Shown here: piece by piece, positions 11,548 through 20,116 of the stretch
Position numbering within the stretch: the first letter of the stretch is position 1
Layout of the letters: each line of letters starts with the position of its first letter
Source: Xanthomonas floridensis
GTDB taxonomy: Bacteria; Pseudomonadota; Gammaproteobacteria; Xanthomonadales; Xanthomonadaceae
Length of the DNA stretch: 64,000 nucleotides
Assembly (NCBI RefSeq): GCF_001642575.1
Contig: NZ_LXNG01000012.1
Span: 62,001 to 126,000 of the forward strand
Reading direction: 5' to 3'
Made by a program: the position numbers and the translations under genes
Notes under the pieces: model-generated
Databases searched by the model: none
Seen by the model: only the letters and a program-made list of their open reading frames with translations
Told to the model about the DNA's origin: nothing

Positions 11548-12516
11548 ATGCGTTACCGTCGTCTGGGTTCCACCGGACTGCAGCTGTCAGCCGTGTCGTT
11601 CGGGGCCTGGGTCACCTTTGGCAAGCAGATCGGGCGCAGCGAGGCGCGCAACCTGATCGCCGCGGCCTGGGACAACGGCATCAACTTTTTCGACAACGCC
11701 GAGGTCTATGCCCGCGGCCGTGCCGAGGAGGTCATGGGCGATGTGATCGCCGACCTGCGCCTGCCGCGCGATGGCTACTGCGTGTCCAGCAAGGTGTTCT
11801 TCGGTGCGGTGGACAGCCCGCGCCCGACCCAGCGCGGGCTCTCGCGCAAGCATGTCACCGACGCCTGCCACGCCGCGCTCAGGCGCCTGCGTGTGGAGTA
11901 TCTGGATCTGTATTTTTGCCACAGGCCCGACCCTGCCACGCCGATCCAGGAAACCGTGCGGGCGATGGACGCGCTGATCCGCCAGGGAAAGGTGATGTAC
12001 TGGGGCACGTCGGAATGGAGCGCAGAGCAATTGCGCGCGGCGATCGCCATCGCCGAACAGGAGCATCTGCATGCGCCGTCGATGGAGCAGCCGCAATACA
12101 ACCTGCTGCACCGCCAGCGGCTGGAACACGAGTATGCGCCGCTGTGCGAGGCCGGGCTGGGCACCACCATCTGGTCGCCGCTGGCCTCTGGCCTGTTGAC
12201 CGGCAAGTACAACGCGGGGGTGGACGCCGACAGCCGACTGGGCCAGCCCGACAACGCCTGGCTGCAGGACGACGTGCTGGGCACGCCGGAATCCCGCCGC
12301 CTGGAACGCGCCCGCGCGTTCTGTGCGGTGGCCGCCGAGCTGGGCCATGCGCCGGCGCCGCTGGCGATCGCCTGGTGCCTGCGCAATCCGCACGTGTCCT
12401 CGGTGATCCTGGGCGCCAGCCGGGTGGCGCAGCTGGAACAAAACCTGACCGCGCTAGCGGTGCTGGACCAGGTGGATGCAGCCGGCTGGGCGCAGGTGGA
12501 AGCGGCCACACGCTAA
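11548..12516 (+). CDS. Aldo/keto reductase (Kv-beta/YghZ type)
   Basis: NADPH-dependent reductase of the AKR superfamily, 322 residues. The sequence gives MRYRRLGSTGLQLSAVSFGAWVTFG, the catalytic Asp and Tyr in FFDNAEVYARG, the catalytic Lys in CVSSKVFFG, and the His in LYFCHRPDP. The nucleotide-binding end is WCLRNPHVSSVILGASRVAQLEQNL. The overall pattern matches the potassium-channel beta-subunit branch, whose bacterial members reduce small aldehydes such as methylglyoxal. Start at ATG 11548, a few bases after GGAGGGTGCAGGAG. Substrate unknown. Confidence 0.9.
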   Translation: MRYRRLGSTGLQLSAVSFGAWVTFGKQIGRSEARNLIAAAWDNGINFFDNAEVYARGRAEEVMGDVIADLRLPRDGYCVSSKVFFGAVDSPRPTQRGLSRKHVTDACHAALRRLRVEYLDLYFCHRPDPATPIQETVRAMDALIRQGKVMYWGTSEWSAEQLRAAIAIAEQEHLHAPSMEQPQYNLLHRQRLEHEYAPLCEAGLGTTIWSPLASGLLTGKYNAGVDADSRLGQPDNAWLQDDVLGTPESRRLERARAFCAVAAELGHAPAPLAIAWCLRNPHVSSVILGASRVAQLEQNLTALAVLDQVDAAGWAQVEAATR

Positions 12517-13367
12517 GCGGTCGAGGACCGTTGGTTACTCGCTGCGTGCACGGTGCAAAGTGGGGCACCGTGTGCGGTGATTGGATTAAACGGCTCGACC
12601 AGCTCTACAGGAGTGGCACCAAGAGCGTGGCCCTGCCACCGTTCGCTTCTTGCAAGAGTGAGCTGCGGCCTGGCTGCAGGCGCGTGGCCCCCCACCATCG
12701 CGCGCCGCGCCGCAACTACGTCCATGCAGGGCTCCATCCATGCCGCATCAGGTCGCGCGACGGTGGGCGGGCAGGGCCAACTGAGATGGCCGCTGGGAAT
12801 GGGTGTAAGCAGTGCACTGGCGGCGTTCCCTTGGTGTCGAGTCATGTCCAGCTGTTGGACCCAAGCGATACACGCCACCTGCGATCAGCGGCCAGGCCGT
12901 GCTTCGCAGGCCGACGAACGGCGACCGGGCACGGTGTCCTCACCGCGTTGCGAAAGCCTGTGGCGGCATGGATACCGCCACGGAACCTTCAGCGACGAAG
13001 GCACCGCACCTCCTGCAATACGTGAGTGCAGTGCGCGCTCGACCAACTGCTGTTGAGCGGGGCAGGGGACGTGCCTCTAAAAATCATCAGTTGCTGCCGC
13101 TCGCTTCTCAGGCATGGATGCCCCGCATCGCTTGCAAGGAGCATTGGCATCGCCCCCTCGATTCGATGGCCCAGTTACCCAGGATCGAAACGCAGCAAAG
13201 CGCAGCTGCCGAATCGGAGCGCGGCAGAGGGCAACGCGATAGCTACCCAATTGCCTGGACCAGCTGGAGCGAGCCGGCCGCCCGCAAGCAGCTTCCGAAA
13301 AATCCGGCGTGTCGATAGGGTGTATCGATCAAAAAGTGCGAGGTCATGCAAAGATTCCGCCATTCAG
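12517..13367. other. Long gene-poor region upstream of hemP
   Basis: About 850 bp without a credible gene. The short open frames on both strands are low-quality shadows. The segment around 12537-12600 (GTTACTCGCTGCGTG ... ATTAAACGGCTCGAC) partly resembles 28850-28940 in another large gap and may be an eroded dispersed element. Confidence 0.45.
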
Positions 13368-13410
13368 ATGAGAATGGCTCTTGATCATTAAATGAGAATG
13401 GTTATTATTT
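13368..13410 (+). promoter_or_regulatory. Fur-box-like sites before hemP
   Basis: Two direct copies of ATGAGAATGG start at 13368 and 13392; the second continues into TTATTATTT, giving an AT-rich, partly palindromic 19-mer close to Fur-box form. Placement 30-70 bp upstream of hemP in a heme-uptake locus supports iron-responsive repression by Fur. The assignment is from sequence resemblance. Confidence 0.65.
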
Positions 13411-13439
13411 GTCTGGCCAACCGACTGGAGATCCAGATC

Positions 13440-13637
13440 ATGACCGCTCATCCCGTGCTGCTTCGCTCCGAACCGGTCAATCTGCGCGACCGTGCCGTGC
13501 CCCGCGTAGTGCCCGCCGAAGACCTCATCAGCAGCGAGGCCTTGCTCAAGGGGCGTCGCGAAGTGTTGATCCAGCATGGCGATCGCGTCTATCGCCTGCG
13601 CCATACCAGCAACGACAAGCTCATCCTGACCAAGTAA
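13440..13637 (+). CDS. hemP: Hemin uptake protein HemP family
   Basis: A 65-residue cytoplasmic protein with the HemP signature in its C-terminal half: SSEALLKGRREVLIQHGD followed by YRLRHTSNDKLILTK. HemP/HmuP proteins act in iron- and heme-responsive control or assembly of heme uptake; in several bacteria HmuP is a coactivator for the heme receptor gene. Start at ATG 13440, preceded by CTGGAG with suitable spacing. It directly follows the Fur-like sites and precedes the TonB receptor by about 316 bp, consistent with an iron-regulated heme locus. Confidence 0.88.
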   Translation: MTAHPVLLRSEPVNLRDRAVPRVVPAEDLISSEALLKGRREVLIQHGDRVYRLRHTSNDKLILTK

Positions 13638-13953
13638 TTCGCGTCTCCCACGTCGTCCCAGCGAAGGGAACCGCTGCGCCCCGCTAAATCGGGCGCAGAC
13701 CGCCGCCACGGCTGCCATCGGCCGCCACGGCAAGCCGCCGGCATCGCCTTCTGCGATGTTGGCGTGCGATGCCCGCTGCCGGCAGGGTTCCGCAGCCATT
13801 GCACTCGCTCCATCGGCGCCGCTCTGCAGAGGCGCCGGCTGTTCGCTGCGGGCGTTGCCGCCGCCGTCCGCCACCCACCTCTCCACCCTCGGTTGCCGTG
13901 CGCAGCCGGTTCGCTGTGCGCGCTGCCGGGGGGTCTTCCACAAAGGTTGCTTG
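13638..13953 (+). other. hemP to receptor spacer
   Basis: 316 bp separating hemP from the receptor start. The receptor frame stays open here, but the predicted residues are Arg/Cys/Pro-rich and unlike an exported protein's N-terminus. No hairpin or second Fur-like site stands out. Confidence 0.4.
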
Positions 13954-16185
13954 ATGATTCGCCTGCATCCGCTGGTGGTCGCGCTGTCGCTCGCGCTGTC
14001 TGCCGCCCCGTTGTGTGCCCATGCCGCAGAATCCGATGCCGGTGGCGACGCTGCGCGGGAGGTGCACGACTTCGATCGTCTGCAAGTCACCGCCACGCGG
14101 ACCCAGCGCGCGCTGGTGGATGTGCCGGCCACGGTGGATGTGATCGACCGCGAACAACTGGACAACCAGCTGGTGCGCGAGCTCAAGGACCTGTTCCGCT
14201 ATACGCCGGGGGTGTCGGTGACCAGCACCAGCGGACGCTTTACCGGCGCCAACGGCATCCGCATCCGCGGCCTGGATGGCAATCGCGTGGCGATCCTGGT
14301 GGACAACGTGCCGGTGTCGGACACCTTCGCGTTCGGCAGCTACCTCAATGCCAATCGCAACTTCGTCGACCTGGAAACGCTCAAGCGCGTGGAAGTGGTG
14401 CGCGGGCCGGCCAGTTCCTTGTATGGCTCCGATGCCCTGGGCGGTGTGGTGGCCTTCGTCACCAAGGATCCGGCCGATTATCTGCGCGACGACAAGAACA
14501 GCTACGTCGGCCTGAAGTTCGGCTACGAAGGCGACTGGAATGGCCTGTTCGCCGGCGCCACCGGCGCGTTTGGCGGCGAGCGCTGGAGTGGCATGGTGGC
14601 GGTGGCGCATCGCCAGGGCCAGGAAACGCAGAACCAGGGCGACAACCGCAGCCGCGATGTCACCCGGACCGCCGCCAACCCGCAAACCGTGGACGGCCGC
14701 AGCGTGCTGACCAAACTGGTCTATGCGCCGAGCGCGCAGCAGCGCTTCAAGCTCACCGTGGAAGGCAACGAGGACTACGGCAGCATCGAGGCCTTGAGCA
14801 GTATCGATACGCGCTCGCCGACACCGTCGCTGCGGGTGTTGTCGCAGCAGGGGCGCGATCATCAGACCCGGGCGCGGGTCTCGTTGCGGCACGAGCTGGA
14901 TGCGCTGGACGCCGCGCTTGCCGACGACCTGCAATGGCTGCTGTATCGCCAGGACAGCGAAAGCCTGCAGCGCACCAACGAGCTGCGCGGCAATGCGACC
15001 CGCCGCCACAACGAACACAGCTTCGACCAGCGTGTGTACGGGCTGCTGGTCAATGCACACAAGGTCATCGCCACCGATGCGCTGCAGCACGACATCACCT
15101 ATGGGCTGGACGCTACCTGGACCGACACCCGCGCCAAGCGCGATGGCTATTCGCTGAATCTTGCCAACGGCGCGATCAGCAACCGGGTCGGCCAGGATGT
15201 ATTTCCCGTGCGTGATTTTCCGAAAAGCCAGACCACGAAGCTGGGCCTGTACGCGCAGGACGAGATCGGCCTGCTGGACGGGCGGCTGTCGCTGACGCCG
15301 GGCGTGCGCGTGGACTATTTCCGCCTGTCGCCGCAGCCAGATGGCATCTTCCGCGAAGACAACCCGGGCGTGGCGGTGGCGACCATCGACCAGACCCAGG
15401 TCTCGCCCAAGTTCGGTGCGGTGTGGCGCTTTTCCGAGACCTGGTCAGCCTACGCCACTTACGCGCATGGCTTCCGCGCCCCGCCTTACAACGACGTCAA
15501 TATCGGCTTCACCAACCTGCAGTCGCGCTACACCGCCATTGCCAACCCCGATCTGAAAGCCGAAACCAGCCGCGGTGGCGAATTGGGGCTGCGCTTCAAC
15601 GATGCGGTGGGGTATCTCGGCCTGGCCGTGTACTACACCGATTACCGCAACTTCATCGAGTCGAACGCGCCGGCTGGTACCAACGCAGACGGCTTCCTGG
15701 TGTTTCAGTCGCGCAATGTCGACGATGTGGTGATCAAGGGTGCCGAAGCGCGCGGCGGGCTCGATCTGGGCGTGCTGGCCGGCTGGCAGGGGTGGTCGTT
15801 GAATAGCGCGGTGGCGTATTCGGAAGGCGACAACCTCACCGACACCACACCGCTCAATTCGGTGGATCCGCTGCGCGGCACGCTGGGTGTGGCCTTCGAC
15901 GGCACGCAGTGGGGCGCCGAACTGATCGGCACCTTGGTTGCGCGCAAGCGCCGCCCGCAGCTGGACAGTTATTACACGCCGGCCGGCTACGCCACGCTGG
16001 ACCTGATGGGGCATTGGGAGTTCGCGCCCGGCGCCAAGCTCACCGCCGGCATCTTCAACCTGGCCGACCGTCGTTATGTGGACTGGAATGCGTTGCCCAA
16101 CGGCACGCTCGCCAGCAGCACCGTAGTCGATCGCTTCACCGCAGCCGGGCGCACCGCCTCGGTCAGCCTGGCCGTGAGCTGGTAG
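13954..16185 (+). CDS. TonB-dependent hemoglobin/heme receptor
   Basis: Outer-membrane active transporter for heme or heme proteins, 743 residues. A signal peptide (MIRLHPLVVALSLALSAAPLCAHA) is followed by a TonB-box-like DRLQVTATRT, then the plug domain (VDVPATVDVIDREQL ... GIRIRGLDGNRVAILVDNVPVSD ... VEVVRGPASSLYGSDALGG). A 22-strand barrel comes next and ends in an aromatic-terminated strand (SVSLAVSW). The FRAP motif in YAHGFRAPPYND and the later ANPDL motif are the heme/hemoglobin receptor hallmarks. Start at ATG 13954 was chosen because it gives a clean signal peptide. Uptake is powered by TonB-ExbBD, not encoded here. Confidence 0.93.
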   Translation: MIRLHPLVVALSLALSAAPLCAHAAESDAGGDAAREVHDFDRLQVTATRTQRALVDVPATVDVIDREQLDNQLVRELKDLFRYTPGVSVTSTSGRFTGANGIRIRGLDGNRVAILVDNVPVSDTFAFGSYLNANRNFVDLETLKRVEVVRGPASSLYGSDALGGVVAFVTKDPADYLRDDKNSYVGLKFGYEGDWNGLFAGATGAFGGERWSGMVAVAHRQGQETQNQGDNRSRDVTRTAANPQTVDGRSVLTKLVYAPSAQQRFKLTVEGNEDYGSIEALSSIDTRSPTPSLRVLSQQGRDHQTRARVSLRHELDALDAALADDLQWLLYRQDSESLQRTNELRGNATRRHNEHSFDQRVYGLLVNAHKVIATDALQHDITYGLDATWTDTRAKRDGYSLNLANGAISNRVGQDVFPVRDFPKSQTTKLGLYAQDEIGLLDGRLSLTPGVRVDYFRLSPQPDGIFREDNPGVAVATIDQTQVSPKFGAVWRFSETWSAYATYAHGFRAPPYNDVNIGFTNLQSRYTAIANPDLKAETSRGGELGLRFNDAVGYLGLAVYYTDYRNFIESNAPAGTNADGFLVFQSRNVDDVVIKGAEARGGLDLGVLAGWQGWSLNSAVAYSEGDNLTDTTPLNSVDPLRGTLGVAFDGTQWGAELIGTLVARKRRPQLDSYYTPAGYATLDLMGHWEFAPGAKLTAGIFNLADRRYVDWNALPNGTLASSTVVDRFTAAGRTASVSLAVSW

Positions 16186-16190
16186 CGGCC

Positions 16191-16823
16191 ATGCCCATCG
16201 TCCGTCCGCTGCCGTTGTCGTCGAACCCGCGTGCCACCCGCCGCACGCTGCCGCGTCCCGCGCAGCTGGCGGCCCTGGGCACGGTGCTGTGCCTGTATCG
16301 CCCGGCCCTGGGGAATGAACTGGAGGGCTGGCAGCACGCGGTCGACGCGGCGGCCTGCCGGCAGCTGGACAGCGACGGCGTGCGCGAAGGCGTTTGCTTC
16401 TTCGATGCCGACGGACAGTGCTGCTGGCGGCTCTACCTGCTGCCGGACAGCGATTTTCTCAGCTGGGACCGACTGATCTGCCAGCTACCGCCATTGGCGA
16501 TGGAGAACCAGGCGCTGGGCGTGGGCGAGCGCCTGTGGCGTCGGCTGGCCGGGCGCATGCGCGGCGAGCACTGGCGGCTGAGCGCGCTGCGCCTGCAGGC
16601 CGGCGGCAACTACGCGCCGTCGCTGGCGGCCAGCCTGGCCACCGTGTCGGCGTTGGGTGCCGAAGTCGCTGCGCGATTGGCGCACGATGAGGGCATTGAC
16701 GGACGGGTGGCGGTGGATGATTGCTGTTGCGCGCGCGCCGCCGCACTACGGGCGGCCCCACCTGCCACTGCCGGTAGCGACCCGGCGACCATGCACGCTG
16801 CCGTGCTGCGGCTGCGCCGCTGA
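16191..16823 (+). CDS. Hemin-transport-associated protein (HmuS-like, weak)
   Basis: A 210-residue soluble protein, 5 bp downstream of the receptor stop and hence almost surely cotranscribed with it. I recognise only limited resemblance to hemin transport/degradation proteins; the segment VREGVCFFDADGQCCWRLYLLPDSDFLSWDRLI and a C-terminal Cys cluster (DDCCCARAAALRA) stand out. Its place in the operon suggests handling of heme after import. It is shorter than HmuS/HemS proteins (about 340 residues), so it could be a single-domain relative. The stop codon overlaps a possible upstream ATG of the next gene. Confidence 0.6.
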   Translation: MPIVRPLPLSSNPRATRRTLPRPAQLAALGTVLCLYRPALGNELEGWQHAVDAAACRQLDSDGVREGVCFFDADGQCCWRLYLLPDSDFLSWDRLICQLPPLAMENQALGVGERLWRRLAGRMRGEHWRLSALRLQAGGNYAPSLAASLATVSALGAEVAARLAHDEGIDGRVAVDDCCCARAAALRAAPPATAGSDPATMHAAVLRLRR

Positions 16824-16852
16824 TGTTTCTGATACCACCACCGAGAATCCAG

Positions 16853-17785
16853 ATGAACCGAATACTGCCCTGCTGCCTTGTCGCCGCGCTGAGCCTGCTG
16901 CCGCTGTCGGCGATTGCCGCCGACGCCGCTGCCGAAAGGGATCGGCAGAGCATCCTGGCGATGCAGGGCGAATACGCGGTGGACTTCGCCTTCGACGAAA
17001 CCGTGCTGCTCAAGCCCGGTTACGAGCGCGCCTCGGCGATGCGCAGCGGCGCCAACGAGGTGGTCATCGTGGTGGAGGATTCGCCACGCAAGCTGGTGTT
17101 GCAGCATCTGCTGGTCGACGAAAAGACCAGGCATGTGACCAAGCACTGGCGGCAGGATTGGGTGTACGAAGCGCCGCAGCGTTTCGAATTCACAGCCGAC
17201 CAGACCTGGCAGGTGCGTGCGCTGCCGGCATCGGCCACGCAGGGCGCATGGACGCAGTGCGTCTTCGAGGTCAGCGATGCGCCGCGCTATTGCGGCACCG
17301 GCCGCTGGGACTACGCCGATGGCCATCCCACCTGGACCAGCGATCTGAGCTGGCGCCCCCTGCCGCGCCGTGAGTACACCAAGCGCAGCGACTACAACGC
17401 GCTGTCGGTGATCAACCGGCACACGCTCACGCCCAACGGCTGGACGCACGAGCAGTTCAATACCAAGGTGCTGCGCAAGCCCGGCGGCAGCCAGGAGCCC
17501 GTCGCGCGCGAATTCGGTTTCAACGAGTACCGCAAGACCACCGAGGTGGACTTCGCTCCGGCCTATGCGTACTGGAAGGGCACGCAGGGCTATTGGGCCA
17601 AGGTACGCGCACGCTGGGCCAGGTTCCTGGACACCCCGCCTGGCCTGCATCTGAAGACAAAACCCGACGGCATGGCGATGATCATGCCGATGTTCGAACA
17701 GGCCGAACGCGTACAGCAGGGCAAGCGGGTCAAGGACGCGCAGATCGATGCGGTGTTTGCGCAGTGGGTGGAAGCGGCGAACTAG
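16853..17785 (+). CDS. Exported DUF6607-type protein in the heme operon
   Basis: A 310-residue protein with a clear Sec signal peptide (MNRILPCCLVAALSLLPLSAIAADA). The mature part is rich in Trp/Tyr and charged residues (HWRQDWVYEAPQRFEFTADQTWQV, RDWSYADGHP-like segments, NEYRKTTEVDFAPAYAYWKGTQGYW) and looks like a periplasmic beta-rich domain. I associate it with the DUF6607 family from memory; no biochemical function is known to me. Start at ATG 16853 gives the signal peptide; an ATG at 16823 overlapping the previous stop would add 10 residues. Last gene of the hemP/receptor unit. Confidence 0.75.
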   Translation: MNRILPCCLVAALSLLPLSAIAADAAAERDRQSILAMQGEYAVDFAFDETVLLKPGYERASAMRSGANEVVIVVEDSPRKLVLQHLLVDEKTRHVTKHWRQDWVYEAPQRFEFTADQTWQVRALPASATQGAWTQCVFEVSDAPRYCGTGRWDYADGHPTWTSDLSWRPLPRREYTKRSDYNALSVINRHTLTPNGWTHEQFNTKVLRKPGGSQEPVAREFGFNEYRKTTEVDFAPAYAYWKGTQGYWAKVRARWARFLDTPPGLHLKTKPDGMAMIMPMFEQAERVQQGKRVKDAQIDAVFAQWVEAAN

Positions 17786-17794
17786 CCACCTGCC

Positions 17795-17861
17795 GCAGGA
17801 GCACACCCGGGCGCGAAGGGACTTATCGGCAACGCCCGATCGAGCCCGGGTGCGCTCCTGC
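17795..17861. terminator. Large inverted repeat between convergent genes
   Basis: Arms of 18 bp at 17795-17812 (GCAGGAGCACACCCGGGC) and 17844-17861, complementary except for one position, flank a 31-nt loop. It lies between the DUF6607 gene and the convergent small-membrane gene, fitting a bidirectional transcription barrier. There is no strong T-run, so a Rho-independent mechanism is uncertain; it may be a dispersed repeat. Confidence 0.55.
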
Positions 17862-17875
17862 GCACCAGGCGGTCG

Positions 17876-18229
17876 TTATTCCTTGAACATCAAAAACGCC
17901 GCCACCAGGATCAGCCCGAACGCGGCCCAGTGATTCCACTTCAGCGACTGGCCCAGGTAGAAGGTCGAGAAGCCCGCGAATACCAGCAGCGTGATCACTT
18001 CCTGCATGCCCTTGAGCTGCGGCGCGGAATACACCGCGCTGCCCAGGCGGTTGCCCGGCACCTGCAGGCAGTATTCGAAGAAGGCGATCCCCCAGCTGAC
18101 CAGGATGGCGATCATCAGTGGCGTGCTCTTGTACTTCAGGTGCCCGTACCAGGCGAAGGTCATGAACACATTGCTGGCGATCAGCAGCAGGACCGGGTAG
18201 AGGTAGGCGGTGAAGGGGGCGGTGGGCAT
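17876..18229 (-). CDS. Small DMT-family membrane protein (DUF486 type)
   Basis: A 117-residue protein with four predicted transmembrane helices, built like a half-size drug/metabolite transporter. Recognisable segments are LLIASNVFMTFAWYGHLK near the N-terminus, SWGIAFFEYCLQVPGNRLGS, and QGLKGMQEVITLLVF-type sequence (here QLKGMQEVITLLVFAGFSTFYL). These match the DUF486 family, whose role is unknown. Start at ATG 18229 (MPTAPFTAYL); the frame is open upstream but lacks conservation-like features. Convergent with the heme operon. Confidence 0.85.
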   Translation of the reverse strand: MPTAPFTAYLYPVLLLIASNVFMTFAWYGHLKYKSTPLMIAILVSWGIAFFEYCLQVPGNRLGSAVYSAPQLKGMQEVITLLVFAGFSTFYLGQSLKWNHWAAFGLILVAAFLMFKE

Positions 18230-18399
18230 GACGGCGGCGGCGGGAAAGGGGCCGGAAGCATAAGCCAGCCCCGTTAAGCGCACGCGACCGTGCCGATGAG
18301 CCCGGCGTGCGGCGTCAGAGGGTGCTCGAGGCAGATGGTTGTCCGCAGCACGATCCATGCAATTGCTTGGTCACGCATGGCCGCGCCACGCCCACCCTG

Positions 18400-19284
18400 C
18401 TAGCGCTGCATGCCCCAGCGGCGCACGGTCAGTCGCTCGATGGCCTGGAACACCACAGCTTCCACCAGCAGGCCCAGCACGACCACCATGGCCAGGCCGG
18501 CGAACACGCGGTCGGTGTACAGCTCGTTGCGGTTCTGGAAGATGTACCAGCCCAGACCGCCCTGGCCGGAGGTGGCGCCGAACACCAGCTCGGCGGCGAT
18601 CAGGGTGCGCCAGGCGAATGCCCAGCCGATCTTCAGGCCGGACAGGATCGCCGGCAGCGCGGCCGGGATCAGCAGCTGCGCCACATAGCGCGGCCCACGC
18701 AATCCGTAATTGCGCCCGGCCATGCGCAAGGTCTCCGGCACCGCCTGGAAGCCGGCATAGGTGGTCAGCGCCAGTGGCCACAGCACCGAGTGCACCAGCA
18801 CGAACACCAGGCTACCGGTGCCCAGGCCGAACCACAGCAAGGCCAGTGGCAGCAGTGCGATGGCTGGCAACGGATTGAACATGGCGGTCAGCGTGCCGAG
18901 CACATCGCGGCCCCAGCGGGTGGACGCGGCCACGGCGGTCAGCCCGAACGCCGACACCACGCCCAGCAGATAGCCCTGCGCCAGTACCCGCAGCGAGGCA
19001 CCCACCCGACGCAGCAATTGGCCAGACATCAGTCCGTCGTAAAACGCGCGTGCGGTCTGCGCTGCGCTGGGCAACATCAGGTCGTCGCCAACCACGCGCG
19101 CAGCGATCTCCCACACCGCCGCCAGCACCACCAGCACCACGGCCTTGCGCAGCCATGCCGGCGCCTGCCAGCGGATTGGCGCGGCGGCGGTCAGCAGGGC
19201 CGGATCCAGGGGCTGCAGCGCCAGTTCGTATTCCGGGCGCACCGGTGGAACCGGCGGCCGCGCGGCGGCGGGCGAGCCGCTCAT
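18400..19284 (-). CDS. ABC transporter permease, taurine/alkanesulfonate type
   Basis: Inner-membrane permease of the SsuC/TauC family, 294 residues with about six helices. The cytoplasmic coupling region AGRNYGLRGPRYVAQLLIPAALPAILSGLKIGWAFAWRTLIAAELVFG is the family's EAA loop. The N-terminal 50 residues are soluble and Pro/Ala-rich. Its ATG overlaps the stop of the ATPase gene in an ATGA arrangement, so it is the last gene of a four-gene operon with a TauD-like enzyme. Predicted to import an organosulfonate for sulfur supply. Confidence 0.88.
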   Translation of the reverse strand: MSGSPAAARPPVPPVRPEYELALQPLDPALLTAAAPIRWQAPAWLRKAVVLVVLAAVWEIAARVVGDDLMLPSAAQTARAFYDGLMSGQLLRRVGASLRVLAQGYLLGVVSAFGLTAVAASTRWGRDVLGTLTAMFNPLPAIALLPLALLWFGLGTGSLVFVLVHSVLWPLALTTYAGFQAVPETLRMAGRNYGLRGPRYVAQLLIPAALPAILSGLKIGWAFAWRTLIAAELVFGATSGQGGLGWYIFQNRNELYTDRVFAGLAMVVVLGLLVEAVVFQAIERLTVRRWGMQR

Positions 19285-20114
19285 GGCAGCGCCTCGCGTT
19301 GCAGCTGGGCAGGACGTCGCAGCGGCGCCACCTTGTCGTCGGCCAGCGTATCGTCAGGCAGGTCGAACAACAGGCGATGGATGCGCTGCGCAGTCTGCTG
19401 GAAAGCCACGCTGCCGGCGCTGTGCGGGCCGAAGGCATGCGCATTGAGTTCGGCACGCACCTGGCCCGGATGCGGCGACAGCAGCAGCACGCGGTTGCCG
19501 ACCACCAATGCTTCCTCGATGGAATGGGTGACGAACAACAGGGTGAAGCGCGCCTGCTCCCACAGTTCCAGCACCTGCTCCTGCATGCGCGAGCGGGTCA
19601 ACGCATCCAGGGCGGCGAATGGCTCGTCCATCAGCAACACGCGTGGACGCATTGCCAGCGCACGCGCGATTGCCACGCGCTGTTTCATGCCGCCGGACAA
19701 GGTGTGCGGGTAAGCATCGGCGAACCCGCTCAGTCCGACCTGGGCCAGGCTCTCGTCTGCCCGCTCGCGGGCTTCGGCGCGGCCGAGCTTGCGCGCTGCG
19801 CGCAGCCCGAACACCACGTTCTCGCGCACGGTCTTCCAGGGCGCGAGTTGATCGAATTCCTGGAACACCACCACCCGGTCCGGCCCCGGGCCGGTCACCA
19901 CCTGCCCATCCAGGCGGATCTGCCCCTCGCGCGGCGGCACGAAGCCGGCCACCGCCTTGAGCAGGGTGGACTTGCCGCAGCCGGACGGGCCCAGCAGCAC
20001 GAAGCGGTCGGCTGCATGCACATCGAAGCGCACCCGATGGGTGGCCCGCACCACACGCTGTGCGTTGACGTATTCCAGGCTGACGTGATCGACCTGCAGC
20101 AAGGGTGTCGCCAT
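19281..20114 (-). CDS. ABC transporter ATP-binding protein, taurine/alkanesulfonate type
   Basis: Cytoplasmic ATPase of 277 residues energising the importer. Walker A is GPSGCGKST, the Q-loop region VVVFQEFDQLAPWKTVREN, the signature LSGGMKQR and Walker B VLLMDEPFAALD, with the switch His in FVTHSIEEAL. The pattern QEFDQLAPWKTV is typical of the TauB/SsuB group. It starts 2 bp after the binding-protein stop and overlaps the permease start by 4 bp. Confidence 0.92.
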   Translation of the reverse strand: MATPLLQVDHVSLEYVNAQRVVRATHRVRFDVHAADRFVLLGPSGCGKSTLLKAVAGFVPPREGQIRLDGQVVTGPGPDRVVVFQEFDQLAPWKTVRENVVFGLRAARKLGRAEARERADESLAQVGLSGFADAYPHTLSGGMKQRVAIARALAMRPRVLLMDEPFAALDALTRSRMQEQVLELWEQARFTLLFVTHSIEEALVVGNRVLLLSPHPGQVRAELNAHAFGPHSAGSVAFQQTAQRIHRLLFDLPDDTLADDKVAPLRRPAQLQREALP

Positions 20115-20116
20115 GC

